A stretch of DNA of 61,047 nt. It comes from Rhodocyclales bacterium. Its GTDB lineage: Bacteria > Pseudomonadota > Gammaproteobacteria > Burkholderiales > Rhodocyclaceae. Positions 17,101 to 26,843 of the stretch are shown in pieces. A model generated the notes under the pieces. It was given only the letters and a program-made list of their open reading frames with translations. It was not told where the DNA came from and made no database searches. Numbering within the stretch: the first letter of the stretch is position 1; every line of letters begins with the position of its first letter. The stretch is from assembly GCA_028292505.1 (NCBI GenBank), contig JAQGMF010000002.1:1-61047 (forward strand), written 5' to 3'. Both the position numbers and the translations under genes were made by a program.

Positions 17101-17248
17101 TGGTGCTCTCGAGCAACACGTATTGTGCGTTGGCCGTGTACAAGATGTAGAGCACGATGAAACCCGCGAACAGCACACTGAACACCGCCGCGAGTTGATA
17201 GAGCAGTTTGCGCGGGAAAAAAGAACGCAGGTTCGGAATGCGGCGCAT
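14153..17248 (-). CDS. Hybrid sensor histidine kinase with REC and HPt
   Basis: A 1031-residue inner-membrane phosphorelay kinase (BarA/ArcB class). Order: membrane helix about 15-38, extracytoplasmic sensor to about 180, second helix about 181-200, two PAS domains (about 258-375 and 385-505), HisKA with His533 in MSHEIRTP, HATPase ([18 protein letters not shown] near 712-729), receiver with Asp826 in LMDLQMP, and HPt with His971 in AHAIKG. All phosphotransfer residues are intact. The signal is unknown. The HD-GYP response regulator ends up next to it on the same strand, 28 bases upstream, so the two probably work together, the HPt passing phosphate to that REC domain. Confidence 0.93.
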   Translation of the reverse strand: MRRIPNLRSFFPRKLLYQLAAVFSVLFAGFIVLYILYTANAQYVLLESTMTEQASSLTIGLAASSEQALTTGEVWQLNTIMKQATRYPGLEQVDLTDPAGILLSSAIAQPGKADPNKSVFRLRVPTKRNVSVISSNATAAQRHKTLDIWVPVGDEFELGWMHARFSLAAAEGARRSLYLDSLWSGILISVLATISFALFLRRPMNKLHSATEFASRLDNDRGSVMAADSGVADIDGLVDALNWASLRLDNQQQELSRSAAHFRIVVEGLSELVFETDEDLRWTYLNPAWTDITQYTVAEGLGRSVLDFTLEEEKPRIAAVFRPLFKGEIEFLRNQFRYLAKDGSIRTLEVFARARRDDSGIFIGYTGSVNDVTTRLQAERAMQEQLRFVERLIDSIPNAIYVKDRVGRYMTFNQAFERMFAIKREAWIGKTAFDLIDDVAEATWQQQYDEALLHEPESTQSFERRLRSRDGREIDALYNKSLFADAHGQVAGIVGSITDISDRKAVEQAVLEARDAAEIANQAKSDFLANMSHEIRTPMNAVIGMTQLVLETPLDAQQREFMTIVKQSADSLLNIIDDVLDFSKIEAGRMSFERIPFSLRECVTSAISTLSPRAEGKALDLNCEIDMRIPDIVCGDPHRVRQVLLNLLSNAIKFTEEGSVDVDVSLDASTAEHVELCFSIHDTGIGIAADKLDLIFESFSQADTSTTRRYGGTGLGLAICKRLAAGMGGRIWVDSEPGSGSTFFFTAELDLASEEEQAASMALLRAPQTLRPLSLLLAEDNAVNQTLAVRMLTNMGHSVELVSDGQQCIDRLRAADARPLEAVLMDLQMPVMGGLEACRLIRAHEAQFNLPRLPIIAMTAHALHGDRERCFAAGMDGYVTKPVLASALRAELLRVLSPAGTPPATSDAENAARAEAGACFDRNWMLTQIGDDEALMHEVIEIFLNGFEGMQVRLQNAVTSMESKTMRETAHAIKGAVGNFGATSAVTTALALERAAEQGRQSVFVDMAEQLSALLHELKSALENELVQMRA

Positions 17249-17276
17249 CGGCAGATCGGCAGGTCAGTCTTGAGGC

Positions 17277-18308
17277 TCAGTCTTGATAGTCTGCCTGAAT
17301 TGATAGAATCTCATCCCAAGCACCGAGAAATTTGTCGACGCACGCGGGATCGAAGTGGGTGCCGCGGCCTTGCAGCAGAAAGTTGCGCGCATGCTCCAGC
17401 GACCAGGCTGGCTTGTACGGGCGCCGCGAAGTGAGGGCGTCGAAAACGTCGGCGACGGCGACAATCCGTCCAACCAGCGGGATTTGCTTGCCGACGAGGC
17501 CGTTCGGATAACCACTGCCATCGTATTTCTCATGATGCGATACGGCGATCTGAGCAGCCATCTTCAGCACGGGTGAAGACGAATCCTTGAGAATCTCGTG
17601 ACCGATCTGCGCGTGCTGCCGCATGATCTCCAGTTCTTCGGGCGTGAGCTTGCCGCGTTTGAGCAGGATGTAATCGGGCGTGCCAAGCTTGCCAACGTCA
17701 TGCATCGGCGCGGCCATCATCAGCACGTCCTGTTCGGCCTGCGACATGCCGACGCGTTTGGCAATCAGCGCTGAGTAGCGTGCCATGCGCACGATGTGGG
17801 CACCGGTCTCGGGATCACGGTATTCTGCCGCACGTGCCAGCCGTATGACAGTTTCATGCTCTCTGTCATGAACTTCCTTGACCGCATGCTGGACGGCTAT
17901 ATCGAGCTCGTCAGCGCGGCGATTGATCGCGGCGATGCTTGCCTGCAGCCGCAGCATATTGCGCACACGCGGATTGAACTCGTTCTTGTCGATCGGTTTT
18001 GTGAGGAAATCCGTAGCGCCAGCCTCAAGCGCCGCATAGCGTACTTCACGTTCCGCAGCGGCCGTCACCATCAGGATCGGCTGATCTTTAAGGCGTACTT
18101 CGGAACGACAGCGGTGGATGAAATCCAGACCATCCATTTCCGGCATCATGTAGTCGACGATGATGAGATCGGGGGTATTTGCCAGGCACCACATGAGCCC
18201 TTCGCGAGGATCGCTGAACGCAAAGCATTCATGGTCACCCAGACGGCGCACCAGGCTCTCCATGAGAACAAGGTTGACCGGCGTATCCTCGATGATGGCA
18301 ATGATCAT
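17277..18308 (-). CDS. Response regulator with HD-GYP output domain
   Basis: 343 residues: an N-terminal receiver with the phosphoacceptor Asp52 (IIVDYMMPEMDG) and conserved Lys in FLTKP, then an HD-GYP domain with His203-Asp204 (MHDVGKLG), HHEKYDG and GSGYPNG. HD-GYP proteins are cyclic-di-GMP phosphodiesterases, so phosphorylation would lower c-di-GMP and affect motility or biofilm. It forms a two-gene unit with the hybrid kinase downstream. No DNA-binding domain is present. Confidence 0.93.
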   Translation of the reverse strand: MIIAIIEDTPVNLVLMESLVRRLGDHECFAFSDPREGLMWCLANTPDLIIVDYMMPEMDGLDFIHRCRSEVRLKDQPILMVTAAAEREVRYAALEAGATDFLTKPIDKNEFNPRVRNMLRLQASIAAINRRADELDIAVQHAVKEVHDREHETVIRLARAAEYRDPETGAHIVRMARYSALIAKRVGMSQAEQDVLMMAAPMHDVGKLGTPDYILLKRGKLTPEELEIMRQHAQIGHEILKDSSSPVLKMAAQIAVSHHEKYDGSGYPNGLVGKQIPLVGRIVAVADVFDALTSRRPYKPAWSLEHARNFLLQGRGTHFDPACVDKFLGAWDEILSIQADYQD

Positions 18309-19093
18309 TTACGGCTTATCTCTTCAGCATACCGAATCAGAGGCAGGTAGAGCATGGTGGTACAGGCACCAGACGCGTAGCTCCTGCGGCCTTGACGTCG
18401 GTGCCGCGTAAGTCTTGCGCAAGCTTCCTTCGGTCGTTAACGGCCTATCGGCAGTTGGAGGGAATCCTGAAGCTAGCAGCATTCGGTGCCATGACTTATT
18501 GGCGGTCTCAATTCAGTGTAGAACGATGCAGCCGGACAACAGTGCCAACATGTTCCTGAATGACAAATTATTGTGCGGTGCACATCGCTTTTTTTTTGGA
18601 ATTAGGGAAAACTCGTATAAGGCCGCCATCATGCGGGGTATTTTGGCAAGCCGGGCATGTGAAGCGGCGTTGCACTATCGGCCTATTCACTCGTTGCGTC
18701 CAAAAACGTGATCTTGCGCAAAAAGTGAGGAAAGTGTCGCGAAGCAAGGTGGAAAGCGGCTTGTGCGACGGTCCATGTGGCTTGTATGATCAGCGCCGCT
18801 GAGCGGTGGTGGTGTGTAGTAGCATTCGACGGCCTATAAGATTAGCGACGTTCATAGAATTTTGTGTCGTCGGAACAATGGCCCGTATGACAACCTTAGG
18901 AGGAAATGATGAGGTTCGAACCCATCTAGACAGGCCCACCGAGCTTCGTGAAAAATGCCATGGGCATGGGCTTGGTCTTGGGGCCATGTTGTGGCAGTCA
19001 TGATTCTCCGCTGATCGCGGACGATCATGCTGTAATTCGGCCCCAGGAATTAAGTCATTCCCCGGTTCCCTTTGTAGCGGTTTTCAAGCGAGA
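18309..19093. other. 785-bp interval without a supported gene
   Basis: Short open frames exist, but none has a ribosome-binding site, family likeness or convincing codon use. Composition is less GC-rich than the flanks, with a T-tract (CGCTTTTTTTTGG near 18590). It must contain the divergent promoters of the HD-GYP/kinase pair and the ABC importer. No remnant of a periplasmic binding protein gene was found. Confidence 0.6.
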
Positions 19094-20086
19094 TTGATCG
19101 TGCTTTCCTACATATTCCGACGTCTGTTGTCGGCGATACCGTTCTTGTTCATGGTGTCGTTGACCGTGTTTATTCTTATCCAATTGCCGCCCGGCGATTT
19201 CGTCGATAGCTGGGCCGCAGCCCAATCGGCCTCCGGCGAAGTGGTCGACATGGCAATGATGGCCGATATGCGGCATCGCTATGGGCTGGATCAAAATATC
19301 CTGGTCCAATATTTCCACTGGATCGTCGGCATCATGCAAGGTGACTTCGGCTACTCCTTCGAATGGAATAGCCCCGTCTCCGCTCTGATTGGCGAGCGCA
19401 TGAATCTCACGCTGATCTTGTCGGTTGGCACGCTGTTCCTGACCTGGGGGTTGGCGCTGCCTATCGGTATCTACTCAGCCGTCAAGCGCTACTCGATTGG
19501 CGATTACGTCTTCACCTTCTTCGGTTTCATCGGCCTGGCCGTGCCCCACTTCCTGATTGCACTGGTGCTCATGTATATATCGGTCAAGTTCTGGAGCCTG
19601 GATGTGACCGGATTATTCTCCGACGAGTACTCCAATGCCGCATGGTCGTGGGGACGCCTAAACGATCTGCTGCATCATTTGTGGATACCGACGCTCATTC
19701 TCGGCTTGGGGGCCACAGCCAGCCTGATCCGTATCATGCGTGCCAACTTGATCGACCAGTTGTACATGCCATACGTCGTGACGGCTCGCGCCAAAGGTCT
19801 GTCGGAAGTGCGCTTGTTGATGAAGTACCCGGTTCGCATCGCGCTCAATCCTTTTGTCAGCACGATCGGCATGATGTTGCCGCAACTGGTGTCCGGTGGC
19901 GTGATCCTGTCCATCGTACTGAACCTGCCAACGGCTGGACCGCTGCTTTATCGGGCACTGCTGTCTCAAGACATCTATCTGTCGGGAGCATTCCTGCTAC
20001 TGCTCAGCATGTTGACCGTGGTCGGTACGCTGATCTCGGACGTCCTTCTGGTTATTCTTGACCCACGTATCAGGTTGGAACAATGA
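19094..20086 (+). CDS. Peptide-type ABC transporter permease (DppB/YejB-like)
   Basis: Inner-membrane permease of about 330 residues with six predicted helices, an N-terminal LSYIFRRLLSAIPFLF helix and the cytoplasmic EAA-type loop (ARAKGLSEVRLLMKYPVR) that contacts the ATPase. Imports oligopeptides or similar solutes. Start is a TTG at 19094 or the GTG two codons later; the Shine-Dalgarno is poor in either case. It overlaps the next permease by ATGA, so translation is coupled. The cluster has the gene order of YejB-YejE-YejF but no periplasmic binding protein. Confidence 0.9.
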   Translation: MIVLSYIFRRLLSAIPFLFMVSLTVFILIQLPPGDFVDSWAAAQSASGEVVDMAMMADMRHRYGLDQNILVQYFHWIVGIMQGDFGYSFEWNSPVSALIGERMNLTLILSVGTLFLTWGLALPIGIYSAVKRYSIGDYVFTFFGFIGLAVPHFLIALVLMYISVKFWSLDVTGLFSDEYSNAAWSWGRLNDLLHHLWIPTLILGLGATASLIRIMRANLIDQLYMPYVVTARAKGLSEVRLLMKYPVRIALNPFVSTIGMMLPQLVSGGVILSIVLNLPTAGPLLYRALLSQDIYLSGAFLLLLSMLTVVGTLISDVLLVILDPRIRLEQ

Positions 20087-21249
20087 GCGAATTGAATACA
20101 CCGGCGGCAGCGGCCGTCCAAGTCAATATGGCCAATCTGCGAGGCGGCATCGAATATGCCTCGCAATGGACCCTGATGTGGCTGCGCTTCAAAAAGCACA
20201 AAGTGGCGCTCGTCAGCATGTATATCGTGCTGGCGCTTTACATGACCGCAGTTTTTTCGGAATTTCTGGCACCGTTCGATCCGGAAATTGCGCTGCGTGC
20301 GGAAGGTGAATATAAGGCCAAGGCCTACCATCCGCCGCAAGGCATCCACCTGTTCGACACAACCCACGGCATCCGTTTCAGTCCGTATGTCGAGGTGCTG
20401 AAAGAGAAAGTGGATCCAGAGACCCTCAGAAAACTCTACGTTAGCGATGCGGACCGAAAAATTCCTTTGTCATTTTTCGCGCATGGTTTCTCGTACAAAT
20501 TTCTGGGCCTGGTGAAGACCGACATTCATCTCTTCGGGCCTCAAAAGAAGGGCGACGTGTTCTATCTGTTCGGCTCGGACCGTAACGGCCGAGACATGTT
20601 TAGCCGTGTCATCTACGGCGGACGCTTCACCCTGTCGTTGGGCTTGATCGGCGTCATGATGTCAGTCGTCTTCGGTATTTTCCTCGGCGGTATTTCCGGC
20701 TATTACGGCGGCAAGATCGACTGGGTAGTACAGCGTCTGGTGGAATTCATTATCTCGCTGCCGACGATTCCGATCTGGCTGGCCATGGCCGCTGCGCTGC
20801 CCAAGAATTGGCCGCCGCAATATCGATACATGGCGGTGACGCTCATTATTTCGCTGATTGGCTGGACGCAACTGGCGCGGGTGGTGCGTGGTCGTTTGAT
20901 GTCCATGCGCGGCGAAGTATTCGTTGTGGCCGCGCATCTTGATGGCTGTAGCGAATGGCGGGTTATCTTCCGTCACATGCTGCCTTCGCTGGCATCGCAC
21001 ATCATCGCCGCAGTGACACTTTCGATTCCATTGATGATTGTGGCGGAGACGTCCCTGTCGTTCCTGGGTCTCGGCTTGCAGCCACCCGCGATCAGCTGGG
21101 GCGTGTTGCTCACGGAAGCCCAGAACATCCGCTCCATTGCGGTGGCGCCTTGGCTCTTCATCCCCGGGGGCGCGGTTGTGATTGCCGTGCTGGCTTTGAA
21201 CTTCATGGGTGATGGTCTGCGCGACGCGGCTGACCCTTACTCGCACTGA
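20083..21249 (+). CDS. Peptide-type ABC transporter permease (DppC/YejE-like)
   Basis: The second permease, 388 residues, longer than most DppC proteins (about 300). After the first helix (about 42-64) comes a roughly 130-residue extracytoplasmic insertion (FDPEIALRAEGEYKAKAYHP to about residue 165) before the usual GSDRNGRDMFSRVIYG segment. The EAA loop is AAHLDGCSEWRVIFRHMLP. An extended periplasmic loop occurs in YejE-like permeases. Starts with ATG overlapping the preceding stop. It would pair with the upstream permease and the fused ATPase. Confidence 0.9.
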   Translation: MSELNTPAAAAVQVNMANLRGGIEYASQWTLMWLRFKKHKVALVSMYIVLALYMTAVFSEFLAPFDPEIALRAEGEYKAKAYHPPQGIHLFDTTHGIRFSPYVEVLKEKVDPETLRKLYVSDADRKIPLSFFAHGFSYKFLGLVKTDIHLFGPQKKGDVFYLFGSDRNGRDMFSRVIYGGRFTLSLGLIGVMMSVVFGIFLGGISGYYGGKIDWVVQRLVEFIISLPTIPIWLAMAAALPKNWPPQYRYMAVTLIISLIGWTQLARVVRGRLMSMRGEVFVVAAHLDGCSEWRVIFRHMLPSLASHIIAAVTLSIPLMIVAETSLSFLGLGLQPPAISWGVLLTEAQNIRSIAVAPWLFIPGGAVVIAVLALNFMGDGLRDAADPYSH

Positions 21250-21262
21250 TGGCGTGACGAAC

Positions 21263-23017
21263 ATGGTTGATAACGTGAATACCTCATCCAGCGACATCAT
21301 TCTCGACGTCCGTAACCTCAAGACCTACTTCGGTACGGGCGAAAAGGCAGTGCGGGCGGTCGACGATGTCAGTTTCCAGATGCAGCGTGGCAAGACGCTG
21401 TGTATCGTGGGCGAATCCGGCTCAGGCAAGACCGTGGCGGCGCGCTCCATCCTGCAAATCGTTGATCCTCCCGGTCGCATCATGGGCGGTCAGTTGCTCT
21501 ATAACGCCGGCGGCGAAGCCGGCAACGCAACGGTCGATCTTGCCAAACTGCACCCGCGCGGCAAGGAAATCCGCGACATCCGTGGCCATGACATTGCCAT
21601 GATCTTCCAGGAGCCGATGACTTCCCTGTCGCCGATCCATACCATCGGCAACCAGATCTGCGAAGCGATCCTGCTGCATCAGAACGTCGACAAGGCCGAG
21701 GCGCGGGCACGGGCCATTGAATTGCTGCGTCGGGTGGAAATTCCCAACCCAGGCGTTGCCATCGACAAGTACACCTTCGAATATTCAGGTGGCATGCGTC
21801 AGCGCGCCATGATTGCCATGGCCTTGGCTTGCAATCCGAAGATTCTGATCGCCGACGAACCGACGACTGCGCTCGACGTAACGACGCAGGCCGAAATTCT
21901 GGCGCTCATCAAGGAACTGCAAATCTCCTACGGCATGGCCGTGCTGTTCATCACGCACGATATGGGCGTGGTGGCGGAGATTGCCGACGAAATCGGCGTC
22001 ATGCTCAATGGCAAGTTGCTGGAGTTCGGGCCGGCCGAGCAAATCTTCTATTCATCGCAGAACGAGTACACCGGCCGCCTGATCGACTCTGTACGCAAGC
22101 TGGAAACCTCGGCACGCCGTGCTCGCAAGAGCACGGTATCCGACCGCAAGCTGCTGGAAGTGCGTGGCGTCTCGAAGATCTATCCAGGGCGCAAGACCTT
22201 TCTGGGTAGCAGCAAGGCCTCGGCGCCTTTCAAGGCGTTGGACAATGTCTCCATCGATCTCTACGAAGGCGAGAACCTCGGTATCGTCGGCGAGTCCGGT
22301 TCCGGCAAGACAACGCTCGGCAACTGTCTGATCCGCGTGCTGAGCCTCACCGATGGCGAAGTGCTCTACCGCATGGGCGACGGGCAGATCGTCGATTTGG
22401 CGAAGTCCAACAAGCATGATTTGCGTGCAGTTCACCGCGAAGTCCGCATGGTGTTCCAGGATCCGTTTGCGTCCCTCAACCCGCGCATGACGATCGGCCA
22501 GATCGTCGGTGAGCCACTGCTGGTCAATGGTGTGGCGAAGGGCATCGAATTGCGCAATCGCGTTGCTGATCTGCTGGCAACGGTCGGCATGCCGCCGGCG
22601 GCAATGGAGCGCTATCCACATGCATTCTCCGGTGGTCAGCGTCAGCGTATTGGTATCGCCCGGGCCTTGGCGCTGAATCCTCGGCTGATCATCGCCGACG
22701 AAGCGACATCGGCGCTGGACGTGACCTTGCGTTCGCAGATTCTCGATCTTCTGCTCGATCTGCAGGACAAGCTCAATCTCAGCTTCATCCTGATCTCGCA
22801 TGACATTGGCGTTATCCGTTACTTCTGCGACCGGGTTGCCGTGATGTATAAGGGTCAGATTGTCGAAACGGGTCTGGCGGACAAGATCTGCGGTGCGCCG
22901 GAGCATCCTTACACCAAGGCGCTCATTTCGGCCGTGCCGGGAACGCATCCGCGTGACAAGCGTATCGTCAATCGCCATCGTTATACACTGGACCCTGCGG
23001 GCGGCAAGGCAGCCTGA
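21263..23017 (+). CDS. Fused dipeptide-type ABC ATPase (YejF/GsiA-like)
   Basis: 584 residues comprising two complete nucleotide-binding domains. Each has Walker A GESGSGKT, a signature (YSGGMRQR in the first, FSGGQRQR in the second) and Walker B (IADEPTTALD; IADEATSALD), followed by the oligopeptide-transporter C-terminal extension (YTKALISAVPG). It powers import by the two permeases. The ATG at 21263 lies 13 bases after the permease stop; a longer frame overlaps the permease, but the N-terminal extension is unlike the family. A terminator follows. Confidence 0.93.
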   Translation: MVDNVNTSSSDIILDVRNLKTYFGTGEKAVRAVDDVSFQMQRGKTLCIVGESGSGKTVAARSILQIVDPPGRIMGGQLLYNAGGEAGNATVDLAKLHPRGKEIRDIRGHDIAMIFQEPMTSLSPIHTIGNQICEAILLHQNVDKAEARARAIELLRRVEIPNPGVAIDKYTFEYSGGMRQRAMIAMALACNPKILIADEPTTALDVTTQAEILALIKELQISYGMAVLFITHDMGVVAEIADEIGVMLNGKLLEFGPAEQIFYSSQNEYTGRLIDSVRKLETSARRARKSTVSDRKLLEVRGVSKIYPGRKTFLGSSKASAPFKALDNVSIDLYEGENLGIVGESGSGKTTLGNCLIRVLSLTDGEVLYRMGDGQIVDLAKSNKHDLRAVHREVRMVFQDPFASLNPRMTIGQIVGEPLLVNGVAKGIELRNRVADLLATVGMPPAAMERYPHAFSGGQRQRIGIARALALNPRLIIADEATSALDVTLRSQILDLLLDLQDKLNLSFILISHDIGVIRYFCDRVAVMYKGQIVETGLADKICGAPEHPYTKALISAVPGTHPRDKRIVNRHRYTLDPAGGKAA

Positions 23018-23034
23018 GCAAATTCGGTGTCGTG

Positions 23035-23063
23035 AAAAAGGCCGCGCTTTCTGCGGCCTTTTT
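23035..23063 (+). terminator. Terminator of the ABC importer operon
   Basis: AAAAA GGCCGC GCTTTCT GCGGCC TTTTT: a 6-bp GC stem and T-run, 17 bases after the ATPase stop. Confidence 0.9.
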
Positions 23064-23245
23064 CTTTGGAGCGCCTCTTGGCTGCATGCAGCAGTCTCGT
23101 TACGGTGGGCCGCTATACTTTGATTCGCTGGCGGTCTTTGTCGTCGATCGTGAAATAGTTTTACTGCCGTCGGCGCGCGGTTGCAGAATGGCGATCCGGG
23201 GTGTTCGTCGGAAACGCCTCTGGATATTTTCTCGGGAAAATAGAA

Positions 23246-24346
23246 ATGGCAAAAGCAATGATCCTGGCAGCAGGCCAGGGCACACGGGTTCGTCCGCTGA
23301 CCAAGGACATTCCCAAACCGATGATCCCGATTCTGGGTAAACCGGTGATGGAGTACCTGATCGAGCATCTCGCACGTTATGGCGTGAGCAAGATCATGAT
23401 CAACGTGGCTTTCATGCATCGCAAGATCGAGGAATATTTCGGCGACGGTCATCGCTGGGGTGTCGAGATTGGCTACTCCTACGAGGGCGCCTACGAACAC
23501 GGCGACATGCTGCCCAAGCCGCTCGGCTCCGCAGGCGGCATGAAACATATCCAGGACAATAGCGGCTTCTTCGACGAGACCACGCTGGTCTTGTGCGGTG
23601 ACGCCATCATCGACTTGGATATCGGCGCAGCACTGGCGGAGCATCACGCAAAGAAAGCGCTAGCCAGTGTGGTGGCGCTGGACGTGCCGCGCGAAGAGGT
23701 CAAGAACTACGGCATCGTGGTGCCGGACAAAGAGGGCCGGGTGCTGTCCTTCCAGGAGAAACCCAAGCCCGAAGAAGCCAAATCGACACTGGCCTCGACA
23801 GGCATCTACATCTTCGAGCCCGAGGTCATCGACCTCGTGCCTTCAGACAGAGTTTATGACATTGGCAGCGAGCTGTTTCCGTTGCTGGTGCAAAAGGGTC
23901 TGCCGTTTTTTGCACAGAAGCGCTTCTTCAACTGGATCGATATCGGCCGCGTTACGGATTATTGGGCGGTCTTGCAACGCGTGTTGCGCGGTGAAGTAGC
24001 CGAAATGCATATGCCGGGTACGCAAGTGCGTCCAGGTGTATGGGTCGGACTCAACACGCGTATCGATTGGGACAAGGTACGCATCGAAGGCCCGGTCTAT
24101 ATCGGGTCCAGCGTCCGCATCGAACCCGGCGCAACGATTGTCGGTCCGAGCTGGATCGGCCATGGCTGTCACATCCGCAACGCAACCGTCGCGCGTAGCG
24201 TGCTGTTCGAATACACGCGTATTGGCGAAGGCATGCTGTTCAACGAGATGATCGTCTCGCCGCGTTACTGCGTGGATCGCAATGGGCACACGACGTATGT
24301 GGGTGATGACCGTTGTCCGTTGCGTTGGGGTGATGCGCGAGGGTGA
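23246..24346 (+). CDS. Sugar-1-phosphate nucleotidyltransferase
   Basis: 366 residues: an N-terminal nucleotidyltransferase domain with the activating motif LAAGQGTRVRPLTKDIPKPM and sugar-binding GSAGGM, CGDAIID; then a left-handed beta-helix region (about 265-345) with hexapeptide-like repeats (VYIGSSVRIEPGATIVGPSW). It makes an NDP-sugar, GDP-mannose or an NTP-glucose type, from a sugar phosphate; substrate choice cannot be fixed by eye. ATG at 23246 follows GGGAAAATAGAA. It stands alone between two terminators and could feed the GT4 enzymes of the 7-10 kb cluster, which is inference. Confidence 0.88.
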   Translation: MAKAMILAAGQGTRVRPLTKDIPKPMIPILGKPVMEYLIEHLARYGVSKIMINVAFMHRKIEEYFGDGHRWGVEIGYSYEGAYEHGDMLPKPLGSAGGMKHIQDNSGFFDETTLVLCGDAIIDLDIGAALAEHHAKKALASVVALDVPREEVKNYGIVVPDKEGRVLSFQEKPKPEEAKSTLASTGIYIFEPEVIDLVPSDRVYDIGSELFPLLVQKGLPFFAQKRFFNWIDIGRVTDYWAVLQRVLRGEVAEMHMPGTQVRPGVWVGLNTRIDWDKVRIEGPVYIGSSVRIEPGATIVGPSWIGHGCHIRNATVARSVLFEYTRIGEGMLFNEMIVSPRYCVDRNGHTTYVGDDRCPLRWGDARG

Positions 24347-24370
24347 GTGAAAAAGTTGCGGTTCCAAAAA

Positions 24371-24400
24371 CAAAAGGCTGCGATTGCAGCCTTTTGTTTT
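24371..24400 (+). terminator. Terminator after the nucleotidyltransferase
   Basis: AAAAGGCTGC GATT GCAGCCTTTT GTTTT: a strong symmetrical hairpin 25 bases after the stop. Confidence 0.88.
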
Positions 24401-24520
24401 GCTGGTCGAAGCAGAGACGCCCGTTTTCATATTCGTCATTCTCGCCTGCCTAAAAATGACACTGTCTTTGTCGTTTTAAGTTTTTGTAAAATGACAAATG
24501 ACTTGGCGATTGAATGCAAA

Positions 24521-24546
24521 GAAAAACCCGCGATGAAGCGGGTTTA
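24521..24546 (-). terminator. Terminator downstream of the CAU tRNA
   Basis: On the minus strand AAACCCGC TTCATC GCGGGTTT TTC forms a hairpin with a T-run just 3' of the tRNA gene. Confidence 0.85.
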
Positions 24547-24565
24547 AAGATATAGCAAGATCAAG

Positions 24566-24644
<79 letters not shown>

Positions 24645-24653
24645 AAATGGTCC

Positions 24654-24776
24654 GGTAGGGGTGGCTGCGCAGACACCTGACTTCGTTGCCTCGGCCGATT
24701 TTGTACTCTGAGGTACCTGAGTACTGTCTCGCTCGGCGCCTCGTCAGCTGCCTGCTCGCTCACCCTTCCCGAACCA
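24654..24776. repeat. ~100-bp palindromic element, copy 2
   Basis: Shares the opening GGCTGCGC..CACCTGACTTCGTTG with the element at 11905-12008 and the same nested layout: CTGAC/GTCAG inside, and GTACTC-TGAGGTACCT-GAGTAC at the centre; it closes with GCTCGCTCACCC. It separates the rpoD stop from the tRNA. Confidence 0.7.
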
Positions 24777-24790
24777 TTATGACGGTTGGC

Positions 24791-26755
24791 TTAACCCTCG
24801 CCGTCGAGGAAGCTGCGCAGCTTCTCCGACCGGCTCGGATGGCGCAGCTTGCGCAGCGCTTTGGCCTCGATCTGACGGATGCGCTCGCGCGTGACGTCGA
24901 ACTGTTTACCGACTTCTTCGAGGGTGTGGTCGGTGTTCATTTCGATGCCGAAACGCATGCGCAGCACCTTGGCTTCGCGCGGTGTGAGCGAGTCCAGGAT
25001 TTCCTTGGTCGTGTCCTTCAGCGAGGAATACAGCGCCGCATCACCAGGCGAGAGCGTTGCGGTGTCTTCGATAAAATCGCCAAGATGCGAGTCGTCGTCG
25101 TCGCCGATCGGCGTCTCCATGGAAATAGGCTCTTTGGATATTTTCAAGATCTTGCGGATCTTGTCCTCGGGCATTTCCATCTTGATCGCCAGTGTTGCCG
25201 GGTCCGGTTCGGCACCGGTTTCCTGAAGGATCTGACGCGAGATGCGGTTCATCTTGTTGATCGTTTCGATCATGTGCACCGGGATACGGATGGTGCGCGC
25301 CTGATCGGCAATCGAACGCGTGATCGCCTGACGAATCCACCACGTTGCATACGTCGAGAACTTGTAGCCGCGACGATATTCGAACTTATCGACCGCCTTC
25401 ATCAGACCGATGTTGCCTTCCTGGATCAGGTCGAGGAATTGCAAGCCACGGTTGGTGTACTTCTTAGCGATCGAGATCACCAGGCGCAGGTTTGCTTCTG
25501 TCATTTCGCGCTTGGCGCGGCGCATCTTCGCTTCGCCCGTGGACATCTGCTTGTTGATGTCCTTGAGCTCCTTGAGCGAAATTTGAATGCGGTCCTGCAA
25601 GTCGATGAGCTTCTGCTGCTCTTCGAGAATTGCAGGTTGCATACGCATCATTGTGGTGACGTTGCCGGCACCACTAGCGATCTCGGTTTTGAGCCAATCC
25701 ATATTGGTCTCGTTGCCGGGGAAGACCTTGATGAAGTGCTGACGCGACATGCTGGAGCGGTCGACGCAGAGTTCGAGAATCTTGCGCTCATGCTTGCGCA
25801 CGTCTTCCACCATGTGGCGCACGGAATCGCACAGGTTTTCGGTCACGCGCGCGGTGAAGCGGATGTTCAGCAGCTCGGCGCAGATCTGGTCGTGCGTCTT
25901 CTGGTAGGTCTTGTCCTGCGTGCCCTTCTTGGTCAGCGCCGTGATCATCTTGCCGTACAGGCCCTTGATGACGTCGAAACGTTCCAGCGCGTCGGTCTTG
26001 AGCTGCAGCAGGGACGCGGACAGTGCACCGGCGCCGCCGTCGTCTTCTTCCTCGTCGCCTTCTTCTTCGGTTTCCTCTTCGACTTCTTCCGGTTCGGGCG
26101 CGGCTTGCTCGACCGCGTTCGGATCGATCAGTCCGTCGATGAGTTCATCGATACGCATTTCCTCGCGCGAGACCTTGTCGGCCATCGCGAGAATTTCGGC
26201 GATTGTGGTCGGGCAGGCGGAGATCGCCATGACCATGTGCTTGAGGCCATCTTCGATACGCTTGGCGATTTCGATTTCGCCTTCGCGCGTCAGCAGCTCG
26301 ACTGTACCCATTTCGCGCATGTACATGCGTACCGGATCAGTCGTGCGACCGAATTCGGAATCGACGGTGGACAGTGCCTGTTCGGCTTCGGCTTCAACTT
26401 CTTCGTCGACAACGGCAGCAGCGACGCCGTCCGTGAGCAGCAGATCTTCGGCAGCAGGCGCCTCGTCGAAGACCTTGATGCCCATGTCATTGAACGTCGA
26501 GATGATCGATTCGATCTGCTCGGCGTCCACCATTTCATCGGGAAGATGGTCATTGACCTCGGCATACGTCAGATAGCCGCGATCCTTGCCCAGCGCAATC
26601 AGTGTCTTCAAACGGGTGCGACGGACTTCGGCATCGTCGCCGCTAGCGACCAGGTCTGCGGCGATGCGCAGTTCTTTCTTCTCTTTCGCTTTCGACTGCT
26701 TGGCTTTGGGAGTGGCTTTGGTGGCTACTGTGGCGGAGGTTTTTTCCTTGGCCAT
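24791..26755 (-). CDS. rpoD: Primary sigma factor RpoD (sigma-70)
   Basis: The housekeeping sigma factor, 654 residues. Region 1.1 is N-terminal after a Lys/Ala-rich leader; region 1.2 contains [18 protein letters not shown]; a large non-conserved insert holds an acidic run ([17 protein letters not shown]). Region 2 has [35 protein letters not shown] and [11 protein letters not shown] for -10 recognition and melting; region 4.2 has [20 protein letters not shown] for the -35 element. It follows dnaG by 88 bases in the classical macromolecular-synthesis order. Confidence 0.98.
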   Translation of the reverse strand: MAKEKTSATVATKATPKAKQSKAKEKKELRIAADLVASGDDAEVRRTRLKTLIALGKDRGYLTYAEVNDHLPDEMVDAEQIESIISTFNDMGIKVFDEAPAAEDLLLTDGVAAAVVDEEVEAEAEQALSTVDSEFGRTTDPVRMYMREMGTVELLTREGEIEIAKRIEDGLKHMVMAISACPTTIAEILAMADKVSREEMRIDELIDGLIDPNAVEQAAPEPEEVEEETEEEGDEEEDDGGAGALSASLLQLKTDALERFDVIKGLYGKMITALTKKGTQDKTYQKTHDQICAELLNIRFTARVTENLCDSVRHMVEDVRKHERKILELCVDRSSMSRQHFIKVFPGNETNMDWLKTEIASGAGNVTTMMRMQPAILEEQQKLIDLQDRIQISLKELKDINKQMSTGEAKMRRAKREMTEANLRLVISIAKKYTNRGLQFLDLIQEGNIGLMKAVDKFEYRRGYKFSTYATWWIRQAITRSIADQARTIRIPVHMIETINKMNRISRQILQETGAEPDPATLAIKMEMPEDKIRKILKISKEPISMETPIGDDDDSHLGDFIEDTATLSPGDAALYSSLKDTTKEILDSLTPREAKVLRMRFGIEMNTDHTLEEVGKQFDVTRERIRQIEAKALRKLRHPSRSEKLRSFLDGEG

Positions 26756-26843
26756 GTGGGTCCTCTGGGCATGCGCTCAGGTCAAGTCTGAGTATTGGCT
26801 TCTCAGTACGATGAGGGTGAGCAGGGAAACAGATAAGTATATG

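Noticed and set aside
18415..18711. 98-codon frame in the HD-GYP/ABC gap
   Set aside because: No ribosome-binding site, no recognisable family, and a poly-T tract inside it.
18900..18935. GAGGTTCGAACCCATC resembling a tRNA T-arm
   Set aside because: The flanking bases do not form a T-stem or any D- or anticodon arm on either strand; GTTCGAAC is self-complementary and easily found.
22052..23647. 531-codon minus-strand frame over the ABC ATPase and nucleotidyltransferase
   Set aside because: Antisense to two certain genes and across a strong terminator; composition typical of a shadow.
24686..26791. 701-codon open frame antisense to all of rpoD
   Set aside because: It is a codon-bias mirror of rpoD in GC-rich DNA; its product is Phe/Leu/Arg/His-rich with no family likeness, and the sense gene is certain.
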